A DNA stretch of 37,929 nt from Nitrososphaerota archaeon (GCA_028867675.1 JAGWGA010000017.1:1-37929), one strand, 5' to 3'; numbered from the stretch's first letter, positions 25,364 through 33,952 are shown. A program made the numbers and translations. The notes: generated by a model not told the origin, from the letters alone.

Positions 25364-26041
25364 TTGAAAGCTGTCATAGTGTTTAGTGGAGGTTTAGATT
25401 CGGTATGTACTGCAATACATCTTAGAAAAAAATATGATCTTTACGGAATAACTTTTTCTTATGGTCAGAAAGCAAGTAAAGAAGTCAAAGTTGCACAACA
25501 GTTTTCAAAATTATTAAAATTTAAAGAACACAAAGTAGTAGATATTGGATTTATGAAAGATTTGTACGAAAAAACAAATGCTCTGACTAATTCAAAAATT
25601 GCAATTCCTTCGAAATTTGATTATTCAATAGTTGTTCCAATAAGAAACGCCATCTTCCTCAGTATTGCATCTGCTTGGGCTTTTTCAAAAAAAGCTGAAC
25701 TTGTTGCGTATGGTGCACATTTGGGAGATATGAAATATCCAGATTGCAGGCCAACATTTGCAAGATTGTTTTCAGATGCATTGAATCAAGGAGAGATTGA
25801 TGGAATAAAACTTGGTCTTAGAAAGAAAATTACAATCTGGAGTCCATTTATGGATAACCTATCAAAGAGTGATCTGCTAAAGAAAGGATACAAGGAATTG
25901 GGTAAAGAGATTTTTAAAAGTTGGAGCTGCTATGGAAATACCAAAATTCATTGTGGAAGATGCGAGTCATGTAATAATAGAAAATTGGCTTTTGACAAAT
26001 CAAAGATTTTGGATAAGACCAAGTATTTGGTAAAAATTTAG
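25364..26041 (+). CDS. queC: 7-cyano-7-deazaguanine (preQ0) synthase
   Basis: 225 residues from TTG at 25364, supported by a TATA-like TTTTATTT about 30 bases upstream. ATP-pyrophosphatase PP-loop SGGLDSV at residues 8-14; VPIRNAIFLSIA; YGAHLGD; and the zinc site CYGN ... HCGRCESCNNR near the C-terminus. It converts 7-carboxy-7-deazaguanine to preQ0, the precursor of archaeosine in archaeal tRNA. folE and queE of the same route lie just downstream on the opposite strand. Confidence 0.95.
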   Translation: MKAVIVFSGGLDSVCTAIHLRKKYDLYGITFSYGQKASKEVKVAQQFSKLLKFKEHKVVDIGFMKDLYEKTNALTNSKIAIPSKFDYSIVVPIRNAIFLSIASAWAFSKKAELVAYGAHLGDMKYPDCRPTFARLFSDALNQGEIDGIKLGLRKKITIWSPFMDNLSKSDLLKKGYKELGKEIFKSWSCYGNTKIHCGRCESCNNRKLAFDKSKILDKTKYLVKI

Positions 26042-26292
26042 ATTTTTGATAGAATAGGTCTTTTCATTATGAGTGGTCTTACAATTAGATAGTAGACCAG
26101 TAAGACTGCGCCATCAATTCCCCAAAACAACCATGTTGTCATGTTACCCGTAATACCTAGTTTCGTAAAATAATCCATTGAAGTATATGAAATTCCTAAT
26201 CCGGCACCAAGTGCAATAAAAAATTCTATTGCATACCACATAAAGTTCGGCCAAGAGTCCCTTGGAACATGTATGTTATTGTGAACGCCCAC
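26038..26292 (-). CDS. Small two-helix membrane protein
   Basis: 84 residues from GTG at 26292. Two membrane segments (FMWYAIEFFIALGAGLGISY and TWLFWGIDGAVLLVYYLIV) are joined by a short loop, with a basic C-terminus (KRPILSK). It lies between queC, which it overlaps tail to tail by four bases, and folE. No family is recognised. It could be a preQ0-related transporter subunit, but its position alone is thin support. Confidence 0.65.
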   Translation of the reverse strand: MGVHNNIHVPRDSWPNFMWYAIEFFIALGAGLGISYTSMDYFTKLGITGNMTTWLFWGIDGAVLLVYYLIVRPLIMKRPILSKI

Positions 26293-26331
26293 AGCGATAT
26301 AGCGTTGGATGTTATTATTTAATTTTTTAGG

Positions 26332-26895
26332 TTATGGAATATTTGGTTTAGATTTTCCACTATATATCAAATTTAGAACATCTGATCTAGCTTCTTTTTT
26401 ATCATAAATTCCTCTTGATGCAATTGTTGTTACTACAGCGTCATTTCTTACTCCTCGCATCTTCATACAGAGATGTTCTCCTTCTGCAACTACAATTACA
26501 CCTTTTACTCCTTCAGAGTACAATTCATCGGCTATATTCTTGGTAATTCGTTCTTGAATTTGTAATCTAGCAGCATATTTTTCCACAAGACGGACTAGTT
26601 TTGATATTCCAAATACTTTACCATCTGGTGCATATGCCACACTTACTTTTCCATAGAATGGAAGCATGTGATGCTCACACATTGAATAAAATTGAATATC
26701 TTTTGCAATCACAATATCAGAATCCTCAGAAAACTTTACTGATAATTCTGATTCGCCTTCATATCCCTTGAAGATCTCTTCATACATATCGGCTATTCTG
26801 CTTGGAGTATCAACCAGGCCTTCTCTTGTTGGATCTTCACCTATCTCTGCAATAATTTCTCTAATTAGTCTCATTACTCGATCTTTATTCATCAT
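26332..26895 (-). CDS. folE: GTP cyclohydrolase I
   Basis: 187 residues. Zinc ligands are in YSMCEHHMLPF (Cys and His) and in EGEHLCMKMRGVR (second Cys). GISKLVRLVEKYAARLQIQER is the typical core helix. It turns GTP into dihydroneopterin triphosphate, the first step toward preQ0/archaeosine and pterins. Its ATG overlaps the queE stop as ATGA, so the pair is translated together; the queuosine-type context points to archaeosine as its main use. Confidence 0.95.
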   Translation of the reverse strand: MMNKDRVMRLIREIIAEIGEDPTREGLVDTPSRIADMYEEIFKGYEGESELSVKFSEDSDIVIAKDIQFYSMCEHHMLPFYGKVSVAYAPDGKVFGISKLVRLVEKYAARLQIQERITKNIADELYSEGVKGVIVVAEGEHLCMKMRGVRNDAVVTTIASRGIYDKKEARSDVLNLIYSGKSKPNIP

Positions 26896-27605
26896 GGTGC
26901 ACCTATGAATTTGTGTAGTTGTGGCACTATTCTAACTTGATCATAATAGGTATAAACTGAATCATAAAAGCTGAATAGTTGTTCCAAACTAGGCTCTGAA
27001 ATTCCATAGGTAGGCTGTATTATAAATCCTGCAAGTTCTTTTTTTGATATAATTTTGAATATCTGTCTAAGAAGTTTCTTAAATGCAGTTAACTGAGTTT
27101 TTGAACTTATTACAACTTTGATGTATGCAGTTTTTTTAGATTTTTTAGCTATTCTAAGACACTCTAATTCATTTTCTAAAAGTTTAGAATAATGTTTTAT
27201 ATCAACAAATCCAGATTCTGGAGTTTTAAATTCAATTTTTATAAAATTGATGTAAGGAAGAACTTCTACAAATTTTGTAGAATCATAACAGGATGATTCA
27301 AGATATGTAGGAATTTTCTTTCCTTGAACAAACTTTGCCAATTCTGCAACAGCTTTTGACTGAGCAAGTGGATCTCCACCTGTAAAATTTACCTTATACG
27401 TATTTTTCTTAAGATTCTTTTTGATTAGCTCTTTTGCTTTACTTAATGAATATTCTTTTCCAGAATCCATTGGAAGTGCACCCTTGGTATCACAATAAAA
27501 ACATTTGAAGGGGCAACCTGATAGTCTTACAAAGAGAGTCTTAGTTCCATACAAGATTCCTTCTCCCTCAACAGATGTGAATATTTCATAAAGTCTTACG
27601 TTCAA
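26892..27605 (-). CDS. queE: 7-carboxy-7-deazaguanine synthase (radical SAM)
   Basis: 237 residues from TTG at 27605. Radical-SAM motif Cys31-x3-Cys35-x2-Cys38 (GCPFKCFYCD), preceded by the QueE hallmark SVEGEG, and followed by the SAM-binding NFTGGDPLAQ. It converts 6-carboxytetrahydropterin to 7-carboxy-7-deazaguanine. It is upstream of folE with a four-base overlap. The intervening enzyme (QueD) is not in the window. It shares a 98-base divergent promoter region with the NHL protein at 27704. Confidence 0.94.
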   Translation of the reverse strand: MNVRLYEIFTSVEGEGILYGTKTLFVRLSGCPFKCFYCDTKGALPMDSGKEYSLSKAKELIKKNLKKNTYKVNFTGGDPLAQSKAVAELAKFVQGKKIPTYLESSCYDSTKFVEVLPYINFIKIEFKTPESGFVDIKHYSKLLENELECLRIAKKSKKTAYIKVVISSKTQLTAFKKLLRQIFKIISKKELAGFIIQPTYGISEPSLEQLFSFYDSVYTYYDQVRIVPQLHKFIGAP

Positions 27606-27703
27606 GTATTCAATCTGAACTTGTTCATTATTTATTTAATTGGATCTTCTTATGAATGATTTTTTGCCAAAGTAATTAACTTGTTAAAGAATGATAATTA
27701 TCA

Positions 27704-30064
27704 GTGAAAATACTAGTTCCTTTGTTTTTATTTGCAACTTTAGTTTTTGTTACTTGGCAAAATGCAAGTGCCTTTACAATAGATGCCGTTCCTGAGAAAC
27801 AAGAATTTGGTCCAAATGATTGGATAAAAGTAGATCTTAATATTCATGGATATAATGGAGGACCTATTAACTGGGTGGCTCATAGACCAGATAATTCTGT
27901 AATATCAGGAACCGTTGATCAACAAGTAAGATTTGAAAAAGCAATACATACAATCATCCGTGACGCATTTGACAAAGAGTTTGGCCCATGGTCAATTAAT
28001 TATCAATATGGAGGTCTTAATCAGACAGTTCACTTCAATGTCAAGTCTCTAAATTTAGTAGTATTCATGGATAAAGTAACTTACTATGAACCAGATGTAA
28101 TGAACATCAATATTACTTCATCATACTTCAATCCCAAAGCTCAATTTGCTCAATCTTATTTTCTGAATTTTTATGATAAAAACGAGAATCCTATAATTGG
28201 TAGAGGAGATATTGAGGTAACGGGAGATAAGCCTAGCGTAATATACCATTTTCCAATTTTTGAACTTTCAAGATATAATCCACCCGGATTGTACAAGTTA
28301 AAAATTCAATATTTTAATTCTGTTATCGAATTACCATTTCTTTTAGGAGATATACACAAATTAATGGAATTATCAGTACAAAGTACAGCCACATATTTTC
28401 AAGGAAGTGATGTAACACTTGATGTATTATTTTCTAGAATAACACAACCGACTGCCACTTTGAAAATTACAGACCCTTCAGGAAATGTAACTACTAATCA
28501 ATTCTATCCACGTTCTGATCATGATACATTAGTACTCAAGAATTTTTCCAAAAAAATTGGCATATACAAATATGAAGTTCATTATGCAGGTGCAACAAAT
28601 GCGGGAACCTTTAATGTGGTTAAAAATCCTCACGAGTTGCCAAATATTCAAGTAAATATATTGCCAAGCAAGTTGAATTACAGACCAGGAGAAATTGCCG
28701 ACTTTAAAATACAAACATCTCAGATAATTACAAATTCATTAAGTACATGGGTTACAAATCCTGATGGTAAATCCAGTCTAGATATAATGCTACCAATAGA
28801 CACATCTGGAATAATTATACCACACAAGATTGCTAAAAATGATAACAGAGGAGAATGGAAACTATATGTCAATTATGATGGAATTGTAAAATATTCATCA
28901 TTTTATGTAGATGGTCCCCCTGTTGATGACAATAAAATTCTAGATGCAGTTCAATATAGTGTTCCGACTTTTATATCATTAATCAACTCTACAACATTCA
29001 AGTCTCCAACTAATATTGCTGCTGATTCTGCCAACAATACATACCTAGTAGACGCTGGAAATTCCAAAATAGAGAAGTTTGACAATAATGGAAATCTTTT
29101 ACTTTCTTGGGGTAATGCAGGCTCTTCAATGGGACAATTAAAAAATCCATTAGGTATATCCGTTGATGAAAATTATGTGTATGTAGTTGATACGGGAAAT
29201 TCAAGAATAAACATGTATAATAAAACTGGAGGTTTTGTAAATTCCTGGGGTACATATGGTGACAATTCTGGAATGTTTCGTGTACCATCTTCAATTAATT
29301 TAGATCATAATGGAGAAATTTTTGTAGGCGATTTAGAGAAGAATGCTATTCAAATATTTAACAACAAGGGTACCCATATAGATCAAATTGATTCATCTTT
29401 AACTCAAGGGGCCAGCTTCTTAGGCATCAAGGCGTTAACATTTGATTCTCAAAATAACTTGTTTGCAGTTTCTACAGATAATACTATATTGAAATATTCT
29501 CATATTGGAAAATTTCTAAATGTTTATGGCTCTATTGGAGCTGAAGAGGGCAGGTTTAACAATCCATCCGCTATAGCAACAGACTCTAGAGACAATATCT
29601 ATGTGGCAGACACTGATAATCATAGAATTCAAAAGTTTGATTCTGATGGGAACTTTATTTTGAGTTGGGGTACAGAAGGATTAGGAGTAGGTCAATTTGA
29701 GCAACCTGTAGGTCTTGCAATTGATTCTGCAGATAACATCTATGTTGTTGATAAGAAAAATAACAACTTACAAAAATTTGCACTTTACAGTGGAATCAAT
29801 AAAAATGTCTTGCCTAGTTGGGTAAGAAATTCTGCCATTTGGTGGTCTGAAGGAATTTTAGATAAGAAAGATTTTGCACTAGCAATAAGATATGTGGTAA
29901 ATCAAGGTATCATCACTGCACCTCCAATGAGTCATGATGAGATTGTAAAAATTCCAAATTGGGTAAAAGGAAATGTAAAACTATGGTCTTCAGGCCAGAT
30001 TGATGATAATACTTTCTTGATGATAATTGAACATCTAATGTCAATTGGAATTGTAAAGATTTAG
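27704..30064 (+). CDS. Secreted NHL-repeat protein with C-terminal W-rich repeats
   Basis: 786 residues from GTG at 27704, with TAATTAAC at 27673-27680 as a TATA candidate. A signal peptide ends near NASA (about residue 23). Two or more Ig-like domains occupy roughly residues 25-400. About six NHL blades follow (for example GISVDENYVYVVDTGNSRI, AIATDSRDNIYVADTDNHRI). The last 80 residues hold two copies of a repeat 'P-x-W-V-x-x-x-x-x-x-W-x-x-G-x-I-d-d-x-x-F-x-x-x-I-x-x-x-x-x-x-G-I', common in thaumarchaeal secreted proteins. A cell-surface binding role is likely (inference). It is the second NHL protein in this window. Confidence 0.88.
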   Translation: MKILVPLFLFATLVFVTWQNASAFTIDAVPEKQEFGPNDWIKVDLNIHGYNGGPINWVAHRPDNSVISGTVDQQVRFEKAIHTIIRDAFDKEFGPWSINYQYGGLNQTVHFNVKSLNLVVFMDKVTYYEPDVMNINITSSYFNPKAQFAQSYFLNFYDKNENPIIGRGDIEVTGDKPSVIYHFPIFELSRYNPPGLYKLKIQYFNSVIELPFLLGDIHKLMELSVQSTATYFQGSDVTLDVLFSRITQPTATLKITDPSGNVTTNQFYPRSDHDTLVLKNFSKKIGIYKYEVHYAGATNAGTFNVVKNPHELPNIQVNILPSKLNYRPGEIADFKIQTSQIITNSLSTWVTNPDGKSSLDIMLPIDTSGIIIPHKIAKNDNRGEWKLYVNYDGIVKYSSFYVDGPPVDDNKILDAVQYSVPTFISLINSTTFKSPTNIAADSANNTYLVDAGNSKIEKFDNNGNLLLSWGNAGSSMGQLKNPLGISVDENYVYVVDTGNSRINMYNKTGGFVNSWGTYGDNSGMFRVPSSINLDHNGEIFVGDLEKNAIQIFNNKGTHIDQIDSSLTQGASFLGIKALTFDSQNNLFAVSTDNTILKYSHIGKFLNVYGSIGAEEGRFNNPSAIATDSRDNIYVADTDNHRIQKFDSDGNFILSWGTEGLGVGQFEQPVGLAIDSADNIYVVDKKNNNLQKFALYSGINKNVLPSWVRNSAIWWSEGILDKKDFALAIRYVVNQGIITAPPMSHDEIVKIPNWVKGNVKLWSSGQIDDNTFLMIIEHLMSIGIVKI

Positions 30065-30276
30065 GATGTAATTTGTGGCACTTTTCTTGAGAATAATCCT
30101 GCTATAAAGATCAGGACTCCAAGTATTCCAATAAGACTTCCTACAAATTCTATTGTATCTTTTAGGTCACCTTGCAAAGGAGCTAAAAGGAAAGCAAGTA
30201 TGATACCAGTTATTATCATTGGGATTCCTATGCCTATGGAAATTTGCTTTGAAGTCATCTCTCTTGGTTCTAACAA
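30061..30276 (-). CDS. Small two-helix membrane protein
   Basis: 71 residues from TTG at 30276, or 65 from ATG at 30258. Two hydrophobic helices (IGIGIPMIITGIILAFLLAPL and FVGSLIGILGVLIFIAGLF) flank a short acidic loop, ending in RKVPQ. No family is recognised. The stop overlaps that of the convergent NHL gene by four bases. Confidence 0.6.
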   Translation of the reverse strand: MLEPREMTSKQISIGIGIPMIITGIILAFLLAPLQGDLKDTIEFVGSLIGILGVLIFIAGLFSRKVPQITS

Positions 30277-30372
30277 AAATCTATATGAATTTTATGTAAA
30301 CTTTGAACCAAATCTATATCTGATTTAACCTTGGTTTTTAATTTGCTCTAAACAGTTTTTGATTTTCTATTT

Positions 30373-31191
30373 TTAATGTTTTTTAAGTGGCTTAATCTCT
30401 TTCAAAGCTTCATCAACTTTACCCTCCGAAACAAGTTTCTTTAGTTTTGCACTCATGTCTTTTTGATTTTCAGGGAATGTAAAATTAGAACTGGTTTTAT
30501 CTGTAGATGAAATTTTTGGAGTTTGCATTACATTATTTTGAGTATTATTTCCTGCTTGGTCAAGTCTTTGAATCTGTTTTGCGGCAAAGTCCTTTATTCT
30601 ATCAGAAGTTCTTTGTTTTGCAACTTCCGTAAGAGAGTGATGAGCATTAGTCAAAATTTGGTTGGTCTGTTCTATTAATTTTGATACTTCATTGGTATTA
30701 CCATTATCAAGATCCTGCTTTGCTTTTTGAATTAATTGATCAAACTGTGTAAAATCAAAAGTAGCATGATTTGTTATTGCTATTGTTTTTAGCGTTTCTC
30801 CAAGCTTTTCTATTCTTGTTATATCATCTTGTAATTGAGATACATCTGGGGTTTGTTGATTATTTGCCTGTGTTGTGCCAAGTGAGTTTATTTTTTCGTT
30901 AGTAGATTTGAAAAAATTCATGGCAGAAAGGAAGTGCTTTCTTGCAGATGCAACATCCTTTTTGTCTATTGCATTAGATAATGCATCAGTTTCATCAGAG
31001 CCTTGTTTAAAGAGATTTTTGATTTCATCAGAGACGTTACTAATTTGTGAAATATTCACCTTTAGATTATCTCTTGCTTGTGTAGCAATTTGCAGTAATG
31101 CATCAAGTTGAGGATCTGCATAGGATTGGATTGGACCATTTATGATCAATGTTCCAACTAGAGCCAATAGAATAACTGCTATAGCCTTCAT
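30373..31191 (-). CDS. Secreted helical (coiled-coil) protein
   Basis: 272 residues. A signal peptide (AIAVILLALVGTLIINGPIQ, cut near SYA) is followed by a mostly helical, polar body with heptad-like stretches (LLQIATQARDNLKVNISQIS, FDQLIQKAKQDLDNG) and Gln/Asn-rich linkers. Each helical pair recalls tetratricopeptide-like or sensor-type coils, but no domain is certain. Its ATG overlaps the stop of the membrane regulator gene by four bases (ATGA). It may be the extracytoplasmic partner or ligand of that regulator (inference). Confidence 0.75.
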   Translation of the reverse strand: MKAIAVILLALVGTLIINGPIQSYADPQLDALLQIATQARDNLKVNISQISNVSDEIKNLFKQGSDETDALSNAIDKKDVASARKHFLSAMNFFKSTNEKINSLGTTQANNQQTPDVSQLQDDITRIEKLGETLKTIAITNHATFDFTQFDQLIQKAKQDLDNGNTNEVSKLIEQTNQILTNAHHSLTEVAKQRTSDRIKDFAAKQIQRLDQAGNNTQNNVMQTPKISSTDKTSSNFTFPENQKDMSAKLKKLVSEGKVDEALKEIKPLKKH

Positions 31192-32399
31192 TTGTTATCC
31201 TCCTCAATTTTTTTCAGTTTGATGAGATTTTGTTGATCAACTTTCTCTATATCAATAACATCTTCTCTCTCAAGTCTCTTGACTGCACGCCACATCGTAG
31301 TACGCGGCATCAAGAATTTTTTGCGTAATTCGCTTTCAAATACCTGCCCTCCCTTTTCAGAGATAAACGCTACAATATCCTTGTCATCTTGACGTAATTC
31401 TGGTTTAAGTTTGTAAATTGTCTCCTTGTCTGGTGCGACATATCTATTCTTTGGAGTTTCATTTAGAGTTACAGTATTACTAGATCTAGATTTAGAATTA
31501 GTTCTTTTCATTATTATAAATCCGGCAGCACTTGCTGCAATGATTATACCAATCAAAAGGTAAATTGTGAAATTATTAGATGATGTATTTGGTACTGAAT
31601 TGAAAGTTTGTTGTTCTTGAAGTGCAAGACTCTTGGCTGTATTAGCAAGAGATTCGGCATCAGAGAATTTACCTTGGTTAAAATCTGCTCTGGCTTCCTG
31701 AAGCTTTGTAAGCGCCATCGGGGTTTGTACGCCTGTAGAGTTTATTGTATTAATAAAATCCTGAGCTTTTTGAATTGCCACAGTAGCAGTCTGGCTTGTT
31801 CCCAAGACTCCAATGATATAGTTGATTTCTGATGAACCGCTTGGTAATGAAATAAGGGATTGATCATCAACTGTTTGCAGGTTTAATGGGGATACACTCA
31901 TTCCAACAATTACAGAATTTTTTGGCAAAAGTACTGAATAATCAACTGTTGAATTCACCTGAAAAGTCCATGTCTTTCCATTTTTTGAGATTAAATCAGG
32001 TGTATCATAATCTGCCTTGATTGTTGCAGCTCCAAGTGTTTCAACTGTTGCTATATTTCCATCTACCTTACTTGAAAGCAATGTTCCATTTTCGTCTTGT
32101 ACAACAAGATTCTCAATACTATTACCATAAAGATTCAAAATAGAATCTGGAGATTGCGGATCAGTATCAGTTTGATAGAAAACATGTGTGATTCCTTCTG
32201 AATAAATTGTAAAATCCAAAACTTTGGGAGTGCCTATAGCATATTGGACAAAGGAAGAAAGTGCAAGTAAAAGAAAGCATGCAGCTATAACTGGCGCTCT
32301 AACCATTGTTGTGAGGATACAGTTGATCCTTACAAAAATCATTCCTTCAGGTAATACTGGTTGTACCTCAGTCACCTGATATTCCTGTGACATTTTCAA
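31188..32399 (-). CDS. Membrane-anchored winged-helix transcription regulator with external sensor
   Basis: About 401-403 residues; the start is TTG at 32399 (overlapping the upstream stop as TTGA) or ATG at 32393. A hydrophobic N-terminal segment (APVIAACFLLLALSSFVQYA) leads to an outer beta-rich domain (about 60-215) and a short helical, tetratricopeptide-like part (QEARADFNQGKFSDAESLAN). A membrane helix (NFTIYLLIGIIIAASAAGFIIM) follows, then a basic linker. The last 70 residues form a winged helix: DKDIVAFISEKGGQVFESEL, RTTMWRAVKRLEREDVIDIE. Such one-component regulators sense outside signals and bind DNA at the membrane, as ArnR does in Sulfolobus. The target is unknown. Confidence 0.82.
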   Translation of the reverse strand: MKMSQEYQVTEVQPVLPEGMIFVRINCILTTMVRAPVIAACFLLLALSSFVQYAIGTPKVLDFTIYSEGITHVFYQTDTDPQSPDSILNLYGNSIENLVVQDENGTLLSSKVDGNIATVETLGAATIKADYDTPDLISKNGKTWTFQVNSTVDYSVLLPKNSVIVGMSVSPLNLQTVDDQSLISLPSGSSEINYIIGVLGTSQTATVAIQKAQDFINTINSTGVQTPMALTKLQEARADFNQGKFSDAESLANTAKSLALQEQQTFNSVPNTSSNNFTIYLLIGIIIAASAAGFIIMKRTNSKSRSSNTVTLNETPKNRYVAPDKETIYKLKPELRQDDKDIVAFISEKGGQVFESELRKKFLMPRTTMWRAVKRLEREDVIDIEKVDQQNLIKLKKIEEDNK

Positions 32400-32683
32400 T
32401 ACCTTAGATTAAATCCCTGCATAACACCCTGGAATCTTTGGAACTCTTGGAAGAATCGTATTCCCTTCTCTGTAACCTTAAACAGCCTGTTTCTTTCAAC
32501 TCTCATTGATTCTACCAATCCTGCATCTATCAATTTTTGGCATTTTTCAAGCACTGCATAATGTGACAGATTTGCTCTTCGGGATATGGCAGAGACAATT
32601 ACTCCTTGTGCTCCTCCATCCATAGTTACACCAAGAATATCGGCAATTATGCCCATTTCTGAACGGTATAGTTGTTTTGACAT
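32396..32683 (-). CDS. Small winged-helix transcription regulator
   Basis: 95 residues. The helix-turn-helix is in RRANLSHYAVLEKCQKLIDA, with a wing in LVESMRVERNRLFKVTEKG, followed by a short C-terminal helix for dimer contacts. It fits the PadR/ArsR-like archaeal wHTH group (thaumarchaeal genomes have many). It heads a three-gene operon: its stop overlaps the membrane regulator start. The promoter has a TATA-like element about 27 bases upstream of the ATG and a tandem repeat farther up (32733-32752), a possible self-regulation site. Confidence 0.85.
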   Translation of the reverse strand: MSKQLYRSEMGIIADILGVTMDGGAQGVIVSAISRRANLSHYAVLEKCQKLIDAGLVESMRVERNRLFKVTEKGIRFFQEFQRFQGVMQGFNLRY

Positions 32684-32732
32684 GTAGATAGTATAGACTC
32701 GATGTTTTATCAGGGACAGTATGAAATTTCAC

Positions 32733-32752
32733 AGCGGAACACATAGCGGAAC
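32733..32752. promoter_or_regulatory. Tandem repeat AGCGGAAC upstream of regulator operon
   Basis: AGCGGAAC occurs at 32733-32740 and again at 32745-32752, a 12-base period, about 50-70 bases upstream of the ATG at 32683 and upstream of its TATA-like TAAAAC element. GC-rich repeats of this kind stand out in AT-rich intergenic DNA and may be an operator for the two winged-helix proteins encoded by the operon. Confidence 0.4.
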
Positions 32753-32825
32753 GGCTATTTTGGACCCTGAAATGGGTAATTGTGGAATAATTGGGAAGCG
32801 GGGGAGAAATTGTATTTCCTTTATT

Positions 32826-33200
32826 TTATAACTTTGAAGCCTTCTTTTTGATCAATTCTACAATTTCCATCTTACGTTTTATGTCCATGTTTGGCTCCAT
32901 TGTAACATAGACAGTCTTGCGTTTAGGATAGATAACAATCTGGGTGATCTTTTGACGTTCAATATGGACATAATTTACAGGTCCCAGGCTCTTGTCAAAT
33001 TGTTGTCTAATTTTTCTTCGCATAGCAACTTGTCGGCAAAAATGTTCTTCTTCCTTTTGTGTTTTCAATGAGGTTTTGCCTTCCTTCATTATAGCCTCTG
33101 ATATGTTTCCCTTTAGGTCTATAATAGCTGCAAATCTCATCATTGGATCTAATCCAATTATACCTTCAACTATAGGAAGCAGGTCAACTTTGTTGTTCAA
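32826..33200 (-). CDS. Lineage-type protein, unknown (roadblock-like resemblance)
   Basis: 124 residues from TTG at 33200. The start 'GIIGLDPMMRFAAIIDLKGNISEA' recalls the first strands of roadblock/LC7 or Vps-like small domains. The rest alternates strands and helices with many Lys and Arg (RRKIRQQFDKSLGPVNYVHIERQK). No catalytic residues are apparent. Similar proteins recur as paralogs in ammonia-oxidising archaea as I recall, but I cannot name a function. It is divergent from the coiled-coil gene at 33359. Confidence 0.7.
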   Translation of the reverse strand: MNNKVDLLPIVEGIIGLDPMMRFAAIIDLKGNISEAIMKEGKTSLKTQKEEEHFCRQVAMRRKIRQQFDKSLGPVNYVHIERQKITQIVIYPKRKTVYVTMEPNMDIKRKMEIVELIKKKASKL

Positions 33201-33323
33201 GTACTTCGAACCAAAGTTTAGGGTATCTAAATATATCTCAATCCAATGTTTTATCGATCATTTTGATTTGATATATCACATATGCCAGAAATCCTGCCAA
33301 AAAGCGTTTTTTGTTATTAACTT

Positions 33324-33331
33324 TTTATATA
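33324..33331 (+). promoter_or_regulatory. TATA box for coiled-coil protein
   Basis: TTTATATA ends 27 bases before the ATG at 33359, the best TATA match in this region. It favours the ATG at 33359 over the longer reading frame starting at 33311, whose start lies upstream of the TATA box. Confidence 0.65.
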
Positions 33332-33358
33332 TTAAAAATAACAATACCTCTAAGACAA

Positions 33359-33952
33359 ATGTTTGACAAGTTTCGAAAGAAAAAAGATGAATCAGAATCT
33401 GTTTCTTCGGGAACAAAAGATAGTCCTTCAGAGTTATCAGGTAAGACTTTTCAATACCAGCCAAAGGAAGAGAGTCCAAAGACATCGGAAGTTGTAGAAG
33501 AATCACGTTTTCGGCCTTCGGAACAAGTAAAAATACCCGAACCTATTCAACAAACTCGTATGAGCACATCAGGCGAAGATATAGGAATTAAGGCATTAAT
33601 GGACAAAAGAACCAAGTTAGAAGAAGCAATAGACTATGTGGGTCTCATGATTAAAGACCTTAAAGACAAGCGAACTAGCCTTGAAAAAAACATCGAGGAC
33701 GAGTCAGTAGATATTAAAAATCTAAAGGAAAAACTTGTCAAAGTAGGCCAATACATAGAAGAAGAAAAACAAGGTATTAGGACACTACAACAAAAAAGAG
33801 GTGAGGTTGAAAAAGAAGCAGATGATGTTGCAACAATGATTACCAACCTACGGGAAAGGCTGATCAGCATAGATCAAGTTGTAAACGAGGAAGGCAACAA
33901 GATTGCAAAATTCAAAGAGAACAGGCCAAAAAGTGAATCTACACTAACTTAG
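33359..33952 (+). CDS. Charged coiled-coil protein
   Basis: 197 residues from ATG at 33359 (MFDKFRKKKDES), chosen because of the TATA box. The N-third is Ser/Pro/Glu-rich and disordered. From about residue 75 a long coiled coil runs to the end in ~20-residue repeats (KRTKLEEAIDYVGLMIKDLK, KRTSLEKNIED, KLVKVGQYIEEEK, LRERLISIDQVVNEEG). There is no signal peptide, so it is cytosolic. It may act as a scaffold or chromosome/cell-shape factor (speculation). The stop overlaps the convergent gene at 33949 by four bases. Confidence 0.8.
   Translation: MFDKFRKKKDESESVSSGTKDSPSELSGKTFQYQPKEESPKTSEVVEESRFRPSEQVKIPEPIQQTRMSTSGEDIGIKALMDKRTKLEEAIDYVGLMIKDLKDKRTSLEKNIEDESVDIKNLKEKLVKVGQYIEEEKQGIRTLQQKRGEVEKEADDVATMITNLRERLISIDQVVNEEGNKIAKFKENRPKSESTLT

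Noticed and set aside
28049-28058. Fourth copy of CTAAATTTAG
   Set aside because: It lies inside the NHL protein gene with no nearby start, so it is taken as chance.
33311-33358. N-terminal extension of the coiled-coil gene
   Set aside because: The extension spans the TATA box at 33324-33331; the ATG at 33359 is correctly spaced from it.
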